From: Saprospiraceae bacterium
GTDB lineage: Bacteria > Bacteroidota > Bacteroidia > Chitinophagales > Saprospiraceae
Reading direction: 5' to 3'
Assembly (NCBI GenBank): GCA_017985675.1
Contig: JAGNXB010000002.1
Span: forward strand, 62,001-126,000
Length of the DNA stretch: 64,000 nucleotides
Shown in pieces: positions 25,401-33,275 of this stretch. Made by a program: the position numbers and the translations under genes. Under the pieces are notes generated by a model, which saw nothing but the letters and a program-made list of their open reading frames with translations, made no database searches and had not been told where the DNA came from. Each line of letters begins with the position of its first letter. The stretch's first letter is position 1.

Positions 25401-26863
25401 CAAGTATGCCTCCCGGTACGAATCCTGTATTACTTAATGGCAACATGATCAATACTTTGCAGAAGGATGCCGGAGCGTACACGTTGACATATACCTTGTT
25501 GACACCTCCACCCGCCGGTTGTCCGGATGCAGCGACAAGTATGATCAATCTATATGATCAACCCGCTACAGGATTGGCCCTGGCTCCAACCGCTTTCTGT
25601 GAGGGTACAGTACAACTACAAGGCCTTGGCAATCTCCTAAATGGAGCAGACGCAGGCGGATCCTGGACCTTCCTGACGGGCCCTTCAGCCCCGGGCAGCT
25701 CATTTGACCCGAATGCCGGCACATTAGCTATCCAGACTTTAGTGCCTGGGGCCTATGGCTTTCAATATGGTATTTCTGCACAGGCTCCATGTACAAATGT
25801 TACCACTGATGTCAGTGTCATCATCCATCCTAACCCAATAGCCAACGCAGGCGCTGACCAGTCGATTTCCTGCCTTAACCCAACTGTTACCTTAGGTCAG
25901 GGCCAAACACCTCCTTCAACGTATACGCTTTCATGGATAGGACCAGGGCTACCGGCCAGCAACCTTGCCAATCCGGTAATTAATACGCCGGGAGTGTTTA
26001 TATTAACTGTTCTGGAAATTCAAACAGGCTGTTCATCCGCTGATACCGTTGTAGTAAGCGGTAGCAATGACTTGATCACTGGATTGCAAGTTGATGAAAA
26101 AGGGGCGTCTTGTCCCGGGATTACTGACGGGTTTATCGAAGCCATACTGGTAACAGGTGGCACACCGCCCTTCATCTATAGCCTCAATGGAAGCTTGCCG
26201 CAACCAACACCACTCTTTGACGCGCTGACTTCCGGGCAGTACACATTGCAGGTAACGGATGCTATAGGATGTTCCAGGGACACCACGATAACCTTACAAG
26301 CCGGATCCGGATTCACACTGGATCTAGGTCCTGACTGGAATGTCATCGCCGGCACACCGGTCGCGATCCAGGCTACATTATACCCTGGCACCACAACTCT
26401 CACCAGTCTCATTTGGAACCCGATCCATCCTGATGGCTGTACTACATGTACTGGATTTGCAATTACCGCAGCCCAGGATGTAACGTATTCCCTTATTGCG
26501 ACGGATGTAAATGGTTGTCAGGCAAGTGATGAAGTAACCATCCGGGTGACCTTACCAAAGCGTGTTTACATTCCTACGGCTTTTTCACCGAATGGCGATG
26601 GATTGAATGATCTTTTTTATGTCCACGGCGGTCCTGAGGTACTTCGTGTTAAGTCTATCCAGGTTTTTGACCGTTGGGGAAATGCGATTTACCGAAAGGA
26701 CGACATTTTGCCAAACGACCATACGGTAGCATGGGATGGTACATTCAGAGGACGATTTGTAGGTCAGGAAGTTTATGTATATTCCGCTGAAATTGAATTT
26801 GTTGACGGCTCATCCCGTCTCTACAAAGGCGATGTATTGGTGAGTAGCTCCTTGATCCGTTGA
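22406..26863 (+). CDS. Giant secreted repeat protein with T9SS type B (gliding-type) sorting domain
   Basis: 1485 residues with a Sec signal (ending MVNISLGQ). The N-terminal 190 residues resemble a jelly-roll (WYYFEIDPG, DYDWALFG). PKD/Ig-like modules follow, each with a GxWxG pattern. Then come three repeats of about 179 residues (roughly residues 515-1055), each with the order VCN, GGDAGG-W, GVYxFxYTT, EDCxCPS, CNDGS, PPGTNP and PPGCP, plus a partial fourth copy. The C-terminus has the type B signal: VYIPTAFSPNGDGLNDLF, FDRWGN, WDGTF and a last strand GDVLV. Such proteins are exported by T9SS and used in adhesion or motility. The ligand is unknown. Confidence 0.88.
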   Translation: MLFRATFCIFCLTCSMVNISLGQANDCATATTICSNPPAMGNPSGNGGYDDFSDPDNDPGCLSSEGNTAWYYFEIDPGAPSGLELGFTIIPDGGYGEDYDWALFGPDVDCGDLGSPIRCSSASSACGFCPETGMGMGTSDYSEGPGFGDGFVATLDVAGGQGFYIAINNWYGTGNGFSLEFTGSAAPWLDCTADPPCSVIAVASNDVTICEGGPPFAIEVFPDGGLPPYSYLWEGTGDGTDYLSDPTVQSPIVTLPSGVDGTITYYVTVSDGICEAIDSLDVLILPGPDITIFPIGPLCTNDVNTFLAMGIPQNGTWGGIANTIGEIVPANFSQGIHYLTLSTVTAEGCPGIDSIPVEFFDPEPITITPVDPLCESSPPFVIQVNPPGGTWTGDVDPSGTIYPDLLGSGTFIATYQYTSIYGCESSELVIFDIFEDPEPLILDPGLLCLDQNTVQLEADPTNGLWGGVANSLGAVFPSVLGLGTHQVTYTYSDANGCTGKDSIQLEIIEPPYADLEPAGTVCNSDAGGQSTLFDFNGLILGGDAGGIWLDYDNSGATGSFPVLDFNGIPPGVYTFQYTTLSAQGACQEYQGFVQIIVEDCQCPSIALDPSTDWCNDGSSLDLNTLKITSELGTWQILSSPPGTNPATINASTFISSGKDSGLYTIQFTLSTPPPPGCPSTNTLVVDLYSTPIALLPVSVQVCNQSGTGNFPHILDLYALITGGDAGGQWVNVNGVNAGGPFTALNFVGVAPGSYNFQYTTNSATAPCQESTYSLQIVVEDCSCPSLAFNPPPSLCNDGSPFDLNSLLVTAESGSWSLTSAPPGSNPATLAGTLFQPLNRDAGTYIIRFTLSMAPPVGCPLFAEATLNLLPAPFAVLQSQLSVCNSNTSGQDPTTLDFGDFITSGDAGGTWVDVTSSGATGTFPLLDFTGVLPGLYAFSYSTNSASLPCTEKTYQVNVLVKNCLCPDLDILSTSDYCNSMSTLDLTSLILQAAPGSWSLTSMPPGTNPVLLNGNMINTLQKDAGAYTLTYTLLTPPPAGCPDAATSMINLYDQPATGLALAPTAFCEGTVQLQGLGNLLNGADAGGSWTFLTGPSAPGSSFDPNAGTLAIQTLVPGAYGFQYGISAQAPCTNVTTDVSVIIHPNPIANAGADQSISCLNPTVTLGQGQTPPSTYTLSWIGPGLPASNLANPVINTPGVFILTVLEIQTGCSSADTVVVSGSNDLITGLQVDEKGASCPGITDGFIEAILVTGGTPPFIYSLNGSLPQPTPLFDALTSGQYTLQVTDAIGCSRDTTITLQAGSGFTLDLGPDWNVIAGTPVAIQATLYPGTTTLTSLIWNPIHPDGCTTCTGFAITAAQDVTYSLIATDVNGCQASDEVTIRVTLPKRVYIPTAFSPNGDGLNDLFYVHGGPEVLRVKSIQVFDRWGNAIYRKDDILPNDHTVAWDGTFRGRFVGQEVYVYSAEIEFVDGSSRLYKGDVLVSSSLIR

Positions 26864-26979
26864 GGATGTTTCCGTTGCATCACCCTTGTTTTAACCAGGA
26901 AATGCATGCCGGATCATTGCAAATTCTTCCTTTAAAATCAATTGTGACTTCTGTTACAAGCCTTATCTCCTGATGCATC

Positions 26980-26987
26980 TACCTTTG
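26980..26987 (+). promoter_or_regulatory. -7 promoter element TACCTTTG of the rhodanese gene
   Basis: Exact TAnnTTTG. Its last base is two bases before an ATG at 26989, which is too close for a normal start, so it argues for the next in-frame ATG at 27004. Confidence 0.5.
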
Positions 26988-27003
26988 CATGAAAATAAAT
27001 CAA

Positions 27004-27447
27004 ATGGCTATTTACGTGAAGTCTTTTCTCATTATCACAACCCTATTATCTGCATTTGCTTGTGAATCTCAACCCTCTGGCAATGTGTCGTCTGTTTCCG
27101 AAAAAAAGGAAGTATCGGGCCCTGTTGCTCAAAATATCGATGTAGTCACTTTTAAAAAATTTATAGAAGAGAAACAGGGGCGGCAGATTCTTGATGTGCG
27201 GACCCCAGGTGAAACAGCTTCCGGCATTATACCCGGTGCAATTGAAATGGATATCAGTGCGGCGAATTTTGCTTCAAGCCTCGATGGTTTGGATAAAAGT
27301 AAGCCTGTCTTAGTTTATTGCAGGTCTGGAAACCGCAGTGGACAGGCCATGCGGCAAATGAGTGCAATGGGATTTAAAGAAGTGTATAATCTCAATGGTG
27401 GCATAATGGCGTGGAGCGGATCTGGTCAGCCATTAGCCCAAAAATAG
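27004..27447 (+). CDS. Rhodanese-domain lipoprotein
   Basis: About 147 residues. A lipoprotein signal (FLIITTLLSAFAC) leads to a single rhodanese domain: ILDVRTPGE, the active-site loop CRSGNRS with the catalytic cysteine, then NLNGGIMAW. It should transfer sulfur in the periplasm or hold a persulfide. The start at 27004 was chosen because the promoter box ends two bases before the other ATG at 26989. Convergent with the Nudix gene. Confidence 0.88.
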   Translation: MAIYVKSFLIITTLLSAFACESQPSGNVSSVSEKKEVSGPVAQNIDVVTFKKFIEEKQGRQILDVRTPGETASGIIPGAIEMDISAANFASSLDGLDKSKPVLVYCRSGNRSGQAMRQMSAMGFKEVYNLNGGIMAWSGSGQPLAQK

Positions 27448-27459
27448 TCCTGCAGAGAC

Positions 27460-28086
27460 TTACTGAAATGGATCTATTCCGTTCAATTCCCGGATCATTT
27501 CCGTCAGGCTCCTGTATTTTAGTGATTTAGAAGCCAGATATTCTTTTGGATTCAGCCATAGAAGTGCCGTAATGCCTTCTTCTGCCTGTGGTACACCTGT
27601 GGATGTATCATCCGTTTTCATGTAGTACCAAGTAGTTTTTTTCAGGAACCTTGTCTTCTTTTCACGATAAATATGCCATGTAGTCCATACACTTGGCCCG
27701 TTTATTACAGCTTGGATGCCAGTTTCCTCCAAGACTTCCCGTTGCGCCGCTTCCTCCAGGTTTTCGCCCGGATCCACTTTCCCTTTGGGTAAATCTAGGT
27801 ATGCTCTTCGGTCTATAAACAACCATGCCCCGTCAGGGTGTATCACTAGTCCGCCGGCAGCTTCTATCGGAGTAAGCAGGGACTTGAAATCAGACCATAA
27901 TTGATCCAAATGTTCGGCTACAATCCAGATATTCTGTTTTTCTATACGCTTTTCAAGCAGGTCAATATATGTGAAAAGCGCTTTTACTTTACCTCTGTAT
28001 CGGCTTATGAGTGACCATGTCTCTGTCGAATCAGGCAAATGATCTGCAAAAACCAGGAGATGCTCATTATAGTAAATTTTGTACAT
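27460..28086 (-). CDS. Nudix hydrolase
   Basis: 208 residues. An intact Nudix box is seen, G-KVDPG-E-NLEEAAQ-REVLEE-TG near residues 117-140, so diphosphate hydrolysis is likely. About 70 residues before the domain have no motif I know (MYKIYYNEHLLVFADH); this two-part build is common in Bacteroidota Nudix proteins. The substrate is unknown. Divergent from pyrE with 20 bases between the start codons, so both promoters overlap the other gene's leader. Confidence 0.85.
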   Translation of the reverse strand: MYKIYYNEHLLVFADHLPDSTETWSLISRYRGKVKALFTYIDLLEKRIEKQNIWIVAEHLDQLWSDFKSLLTPIEAAGGLVIHPDGAWLFIDRRAYLDLPKGKVDPGENLEEAAQREVLEETGIQAVINGPSVWTTWHIYREKKTRFLKKTTWYYMKTDDTSTGVPQAEEGITALLWLNPKEYLASKSLKYRSLTEMIRELNGIDPFQ

Positions 28087-28106
28087 TTAGCGTTTTTTTT
28101 AATAAA

Positions 28107-28769
28107 ATGACCGAACCAGACTATTCCAAACAGCTAGCGGCATCATTGCTGCAAATTAAAGCAATTCGCCTTAGTCCACAAAACCCATTCACTTGGGCTT
28201 CTGGACTATTATCACCTGTGTATTGTGACAATCGTTTGCTTTTGTCTTATCCGGATCTTCGAAAACAAGCTATTTCTGGCTTGCTGGCGCTTTCTGAAGA
28301 GTTTACCGACATCCAGGGGGTAGCTGGCGTCGCGACGGCTGGTATACCTCACGGTGCGCTGCTTGCCGACCAAATGGACTTGCCATTTGTTTATGTCCGC
28401 AGTCAGCCAAAAGGCCACGGCAAAGGCAACCAAATTGAGGGCGAGATACGCCCCGGTTGTCGCATGATCGTTGTGGAAGACCTAATAAGCACTGGTGGAA
28501 GCTCCTTACTGGCGGTAAAAGCTTTGCAAGATGCCGGAATGGTGCCGATAGCTGTATTAGCGCTGTTTACTTATGGCTTGCCACAATCAGCGCAACAATT
28601 TTCCGCTGCGAATGTACCTTTGCGTACAATTACAGATTACGCCTCCGTTTTACAAGTTGCCCAGCATAACGGTTCCATTAGCCAGATCGAGTTTGAACTC
28701 ATGCAGACCTGGTACAAGGACCCTCAGGCTTGGTCTGAACGACAAAAAGCGCAATCCCTTAATTCATAG
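28107..28769 (+). CDS. pyrE: Orotate phosphoribosyltransferase
   Basis: Pyrimidine synthesis: orotate plus PRPP gives OMP. 220 residues. The PRPP loop MIVVEDLISTGGSS is clear, with FTWASGLLSPVYCDNR near the N-terminus and the VRSQPKGHGKGNQIEG flexible loop. The ATG at 28107 (MTEPDYSKQ) was chosen; the frame runs further upstream but through the divergent Nudix gene. A TACATTTA -7-like element lies at 28082-28089. Confidence 0.92.
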   Translation: MTEPDYSKQLAASLLQIKAIRLSPQNPFTWASGLLSPVYCDNRLLLSYPDLRKQAISGLLALSEEFTDIQGVAGVATAGIPHGALLADQMDLPFVYVRSQPKGHGKGNQIEGEIRPGCRMIVVEDLISTGGSSLLAVKALQDAGMVPIAVLALFTYGLPQSAQQFSAANVPLRTITDYASVLQVAQHNGSISQIEFELMQTWYKDPQAWSERQKAQSLNS

Positions 28770-28830
28770 ATCCTATTGGGGAACATATCCGTTTTTATTT
28801 CGTAAACCCTTTTTTGAATGAGCACCCGAT

Positions 28831-29910
28831 ATGAAAGTACTTTACAAAGATTCTGAGAAATTTCTGAACCAATACCTGAATAATCATTCGCCTACGGGTT
28901 ATGAATCCTCAGGCCAAAAAATTTGGTTGGATTACATAAAAAATTACGTTGACGATTGGTCTTTAGATAATTACGGCACGGCATATGGCATAATTAACCC
29001 AGGCGCTTCTTATCGTGTTGTTATTGAAGCACATGCAGATGAAATCTCCTGGTATGTAAATTACATTACGGAGGATGGCTTCATAAATGTAGTTCGCAAT
29101 GGTGGCTCAGATCATCAAATAGCTCCTTCCAAACGTGTGCTTATTCACACTAAAGACGGCATTGTTAACGGCGTATTTGGTTGGCCTGCTATCCACCTTC
29201 GTAAAGGAAAAGATACCAATCTCGCACCGTCTCTTGAAAATATCTTTGTAGACATTGGTGCCAAAAACAAAGAAGAAGTACTCAAAAAAAACATCCACGT
29301 GGGATGTGTCATTACATTTGAAGACAACCTGACCTCACTGAATGACCGTTTTATTGTTGGTCGCGCGCTAGATAACCGAATCGGCGGTTTTTGCATTGCG
29401 CAAGTGGCGCGTTTGTTGAAGGAACAAAAAATCAAACTGCCGTATTCGCTATATTTTGTCAATGCGGTCCAGGAAGAAGTGGGCCTTCGCGGTGCTGAAA
29501 TGATCGCACGTACAATCCAACCTGATGTAGCTATAGTCACTGATGTTACTCATGACACCTTTACACCACTCATTAACAAAAGTGTGAATGGTGAAATAAA
29601 ATGTGGTGATGGCCCAAGTATCGCCTATGCACCTGCAGTGCACAATAAATTGCGAGATCTCATTATCGAAACGGCTGAGCAGGAAAAAATACCTTTCCAA
29701 AGAGAGGCCTCTTCGCGGTCGACTGGAACAGATACAGACGCATTTGCCTATTCAAATGGCGGTGTACCTGCTGCACTCGTTTCTTTGCCTTTACGTTATA
29801 TGCACACCACTGTTGAAATGGCTCATAGAGATGATGTCACCAACCTGGTTAAGCTCCTTTTGTATGCTGTACAGCGGATAGAAAACCAACACAATTTCAA
29901 ATACTTCTAA
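28831..29910 (+). CDS. M42-family metallopeptidase (glutamyl/deblocking aminopeptidase type)
   Basis: 359 residues. Metal and catalytic residues of the M42 family are visible: EAHADEI (His ligand), GRALDNRIGG (bridging Asp), QEEVGLRGAE (catalytic Glu pair), VTDVTHD and the late LRYMHT. It should remove N-terminal residues from peptides in the cytoplasm; there is no signal peptide. The UbiA-like gene begins before its stop. Confidence 0.9.
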   Translation: MKVLYKDSEKFLNQYLNNHSPTGYESSGQKIWLDYIKNYVDDWSLDNYGTAYGIINPGASYRVVIEAHADEISWYVNYITEDGFINVVRNGGSDHQIAPSKRVLIHTKDGIVNGVFGWPAIHLRKGKDTNLAPSLENIFVDIGAKNKEEVLKKNIHVGCVITFEDNLTSLNDRFIVGRALDNRIGGFCIAQVARLLKEQKIKLPYSLYFVNAVQEEVGLRGAEMIARTIQPDVAIVTDVTHDTFTPLINKSVNGEIKCGDGPSIAYAPAVHNKLRDLIIETAEQEKIPFQREASSRSTGTDTDAFAYSNGGVPAALVSLPLRYMHTTVEMAHRDDVTNLVKLLLYAVQRIENQHNFKYF

Positions 29911-30769
29911 ATCGGCTTTTTTTCAAAAACAGATCTACAACCTGATTGACTTTCTGACATCAAGTCATTTATGGATTGCTTCTGCAGCGCTATCTCTCTA
30001 TTGGGCAACTGGGATATATTGGGGAATTGCACCCACTTTTGATGCGCTAGCTGGTGTCGTTTTTTTTGGTACACTGAGTGGTTATTCCTTCCTTCGGTTA
30101 AGGAAACCTTTTTTTGGGACGATTACAATACCCTATTTTTCACAAAATCTTCTTTGGAAGATCACAACAATACTTGGTTTTTTTGTCGCTTTATTTTTCG
30201 CATTCAAGTTACCTGCAACCTTACAATTGTATATTTTATTTGGAGCCATTATTACAGGTACATACTCTTTACGACTCCCCTATTTCAACTTGAGGATACG
30301 AAATGTGCCATTGCTTAAAATTTTCCTCATAAGTACGACATGGACATTGGTGACGGGCCTACTTCCATGGGTATCGTTACATTTTGACAACATCTCTACC
30401 CTTCCATGGATGCTGCTCCTAAGCCGCTTTGCCTTTATTTTTGCTATCACATTGCCATTTGATTACCGAGATCGAGCAATTGATCTATCGGAAGGCACCT
30501 TGACGATACCTGGCTGGTTGGGCTGGCACAAATCAAGAATAATCGCCTTTGTACTTCTTGGACTTTGCCACGGTTTTGAATTAATGTCTTTTCTTTCAAA
30601 GGGGTACATATCCAATCTCACCATAGCTTTTTGTATGACATATTTGCTGGCCATTGCCTTGATAGGATTTGTAAATCCTGCACGAAACGCTCGCTATTAT
30701 GCTTTTGGCATTGATGGCTTGATGATCGCGCCATTCATGTTCTACTGGATTTTATTGAAAATCGGATGA
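29894..30769 (+). CDS. UbiA-like polytopic membrane protein with no ATG start
   Basis: The frame is open from 29882 to 30769 and has no ATG before codon 170. The ATT at 29894, overlapping the M42 stop, gives 291 residues; this start is a guess, and TTG at 30227 would cut off two or more helices. About eight hydrophobic segments (for example LWIASAALSLYWATGIYWG and FVALFFAFKLP). FAITLPFDYRDRAIDLSEGT resembles the second Asp motif of UbiA prenyltransferases; the first motif (NDxxD) is not seen. Likely a divergent UbiA-superfamily member of unknown reaction. It overlaps the convergent outer-membrane gene by 18 bases. Confidence 0.55.
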   Translation: MSNTSKSAFFQKQIYNLIDFLTSSHLWIASAALSLYWATGIYWGIAPTFDALAGVVFFGTLSGYSFLRLRKPFFGTITIPYFSQNLLWKITTILGFFVALFFAFKLPATLQLYILFGAIITGTYSLRLPYFNLRIRNVPLLKIFLISTTWTLVTGLLPWVSLHFDNISTLPWMLLLSRFAFIFAITLPFDYRDRAIDLSEGTLTIPGWLGWHKSRIIAFVLLGLCHGFELMSFLSKGYISNLTIAFCMTYLLAIALIGFVNPARNARYYAFGIDGLMIAPFMFYWILLKIG

Positions 30770-31666
30770 GTGAACAGGCAAAAGAAAATGCCATCTTGTG
30801 CCAATTCCAGTAAATTGGAACGGGTAATCCTGCAATCCCAATCCTGCCTTTAGGAACCATTCCCACCGTTTGTTTGCATACCTGGAAATCTCTGCTTCAT
30901 AAACGACAGGAGCGTCTCCATTTCGAATATATCCATTATATCCACGCAACGAATGGTAAAGTTGCCAGGATTTCAGAGAGAAGCTGTGGCCTATACCCCA
31001 TAACACGCAATCATTCTGTCGAGACCTGATTTCGTATGTTTGATAAGCCAGAAAACCCAGCATAATCTCCAGCGCATGATGCCTGGAAAGCAGCCATATT
31101 GAGCTTAAATCTACATAATACCCTGGTGTGTCTGTAAAACGAGCTGCCCCCAAATGGGTACCTGATGCTGTTTTTAACCCAATTCTCAGTTCCGTTTTCA
31201 GTCCGGCCAGCCAACGAGGTGGTATACGAATGAGCGATTCTACATAAAAGTCTCCACCTGCAATGTGATTGTCATATCCCTCCCAAAACACCTTCCGCTC
31301 CTCTTTGAGCTGGTGACTTGTTTGAAAATATTCCAGCGGTATCACATTAATGTTCAGCCTAAGCCAATCAGCTGGCCGCCAACTTAATCCAAGGAAACTG
31401 CTTATCGTGTATTCCTCTTGATGGTGAAAGGCAGCTAATGACCCTGAAAACCAGGATGAGGTATCTCTCAGCGGGCTGTGAAGGGAAGGTACCGGCAATG
31501 CATTGGGGCCCATCCCCGCAGAAGAAAGTCGGATATATGTTTGGTATGGACTTTTTCCATCCCAATTCACATTATCCGCCCACCACTGCGGTGATTGCGC
31601 ATTTGAGTTTGTGGCCAAGAGTCCCCAAAAGCCAAGCAATGTTGCTATCCAAAGCTTATATCTCAT
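30752..31666 (-). CDS. Outer-membrane beta-barrel-like protein
   Basis: About 304 residues. Signal peptide ([24 protein letters not shown]). Alternating hydrophobic and polar strands with many aromatic residues ([40 protein letters not shown] at the end) suggest a membrane barrel. I recognise no specific family. The ATG at 31666 overlaps the trmD stop by 11 bases, so it is co-transcribed with trmD; the frame extends upstream but only inside trmD. Confidence 0.65.
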   Translation of the reverse strand: MRYKLWIATLLGFWGLLATNSNAQSPQWWADNVNWDGKSPYQTYIRLSSAGMGPNALPVPSLHSPLRDTSSWFSGSLAAFHHQEEYTISSFLGLSWRPADWLRLNINVIPLEYFQTSHQLKEERKVFWEGYDNHIAGGDFYVESLIRIPPRWLAGLKTELRIGLKTASGTHLGAARFTDTPGYYVDLSSIWLLSRHHALEIMLGFLAYQTYEIRSRQNDCVLWGIGHSFSLKSWQLYHSLRGYNGYIRNGDAPVVYEAEISRYANKRWEWFLKAGLGLQDYPFQFTGIGTRWHFLLPVHSSDFQ

Positions 31667-32339
31667 CAGAAAGGAGGTTGGGTCTGCGCTCTTTGGTACG
31701 TTGGTAGGCTTGTTCATATCTCCAGGATTCAATAGCTGCTTCATTGCCAGACAATAATATCGGAGGCACTTCCCATGATCTAAATACTGCTGGGCGAGTG
31801 TACACAGGTGGAGCAATCAAATTATCCTGGAAGGAATCAAATAATGCAGACGATTCATCATTTAGCACCCCGGGTAGGAGCCGACCCACCGCATCTACCA
31901 CTACCGCTGCTGCTAACTCTCCTCCACTAAGCACGTAATCGCCAATACTAATTTCCCGGGTTACGATGTGCTGTCTAATTCGTTCGTCAATGCCCTTGTA
32001 ATGTCCGCATATGATAAGTATATTTTTCAGCAAGGACAATTGATTTGCTATGGGTTGATCCAGGAGTTGACCATCTGGTGCCATATAAATGATTTCATCA
32101 TAAGTTCGTTCCAACTGCAGTGCTTCAATGCAAGCCATAAGGGGTTCAGGCATCATTACCATGCCTGCCCCTCCTCCAAAAGCATAGTCATCTACTTGCC
32201 GATGTTTGCCTATACCATACCCTCGTAAATCCACCAACCGGAGGTTCAACAATCCCTTAGCTCTGGCCCGGCCAAGGATGGAATGGGCGAGGGGACTTTC
32301 GAGCAGCTCGGGAAGTACCGAAATAATATCAATATGCAT
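31656..32339 (-). CDS. trmD: tRNA (guanine-37-N1)-methyltransferase
   Basis: 227 residues from the [16 protein letters not shown]. The SAM-binding trefoil knot motifs are visible: [51 protein letters not shown] and the ARM-like VYTRPAVF. It methylates N1 of G37 and prevents +1 frameshifting. The in-frame ATG at 32384 was rejected because the family starts at MxIDI. Upstream a GATCTTTG element on this strand may be the promoter. Confidence 0.93.
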   Translation of the reverse strand: MHIDIISVLPELLESPLAHSILGRARAKGLLNLRLVDLRGYGIGKHRQVDDYAFGGGAGMVMMPEPLMACIEALQLERTYDEIIYMAPDGQLLDQPIANQLSLLKNILIICGHYKGIDERIRQHIVTREISIGDYVLSGGELAAAVVVDAVGRLLPGVLNDESSALFDSFQDNLIAPPVYTRPAVFRSWEVPPILLSGNEAAIESWRYEQAYQRTKERRPNLLSDEI

Positions 32340-32492
32340 AGGATCCTGTTGGAGAGATAAACATCGTGATGATGCAAAGATCAAATAACTTTCCTTCTCT
32401 CAGCCCTTCCGTTCAGGATATCATGTTTCATATCTGGTCTTCTACACTTCATTGTGATCCAAAAAAAAATATTCTATTTACATGATTGGCTT

Positions 32493-32500
32493 TACTTTTG
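32493..32500 (+). promoter_or_regulatory. -7 promoter element TACTTTTG of the DksA/TraR-like gene
   Basis: Exact TAnnTTTG; the implied leader to the ATG at 32652 is about 145 bases, unusually long for this window, and could hold control sites. Confidence 0.45.
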
Positions 32501-32651
32501 CGTCGCCAAGTGTAAAATTTTTATAATCGCACTTGTAAAAACAACAGTTTCGCTTATAAGGGAACCTTTTTACATACCTTATCCGTTATTGACAAACCTT
32601 TTAACAAACCTATGCGCTTCGAACGCTGCGCCTCATCAAAATCAAAACACC

Positions 32652-33116
32652 ATGGAGAATGTAGCTAACCCAGTCCGTTATTCGGACACTGAATTGGAGG
32701 AGTTCAGAGAGTTAATTATCAACAAACTGGAGAAAGCCAATCAGGAACTTGACTTCATGCAGACCCAATTGACCGAACTTAGTGAAAGCACCAATAATAA
32801 AAATAGTGCCGACCTCTTTGACGATAGCAGCCTGCACACTGAAATTGAAATGATGAGTCGAATGATTGTACGGCAGCAACAGTTTGTAAGAAACCTGGAT
32901 GCTGCATTAGTGCGTGTTCGGAACAAAACGTACGGCATTTGTGCTGTTACTGGCCAATTGATAGACAAAAAGCGCCTTCAGCTCGTTCCGCACGCCACTA
33001 AAAGTGTTCTGGGCAAGGAAGAAGAAAAAAAGACGATGTCTCAAGAGCCTTTTGGTGGTGCATACTCTAGCCTTGAACTGCCATCTACTGATTCACCAAG
33101 TCATACTGAGGACTAA
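32652..33116 (+). CDS. TraR/DksA-type zinc-finger protein
   Basis: 154 residues. A coiled-coil region (LEEFRELIINKLEKANQELDFM) comes first, and a C4-finger-like core YGICAVTGQLIDKKRLQLVPHAT follows, the form seen in Bacteroidota. Only one cysteine of the classic four remains, so zinc binding is doubtful. DksA-like proteins enter the secondary channel of RNA polymerase. The ATG at 32652 (MENVANPV) was chosen over the longer frame because the promoter lies at 32493. A strong terminator follows. Confidence 0.8.
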   Translation: MENVANPVRYSDTELEEFRELIINKLEKANQELDFMQTQLTELSESTNNKNSADLFDDSSLHTEIEMMSRMIVRQQQFVRNLDAALVRVRNKTYGICAVTGQLIDKKRLQLVPHATKSVLGKEEEKKTMSQEPFGGAYSSLELPSTDSPSHTED

Positions 33117-33197
33117 TGAGAGGAATGTGTATCGGTAAGGCATGGATTGTGAACAACCTCTCTCCCTTTCCATTTCAATCCCTTCATTATATTCAAA

Positions 33198-33232
33198 TCC
33201 TGCCCTTCCATTAGGAAAGGCAGGATTTTTTT
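33198..33232 (+). terminator. Rho-independent terminator
   Basis: Stem 33198-33209 with 33214-33225 (11 of 12 pairs), ATTA loop, seven T's. It ends the DksA/TraR-like transcript before speA. Confidence 0.85.
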
Positions 33233-33275
33233 ATGCCTACAGAACTTTACTTTTCAACAATTAATTTGCTTTTGA

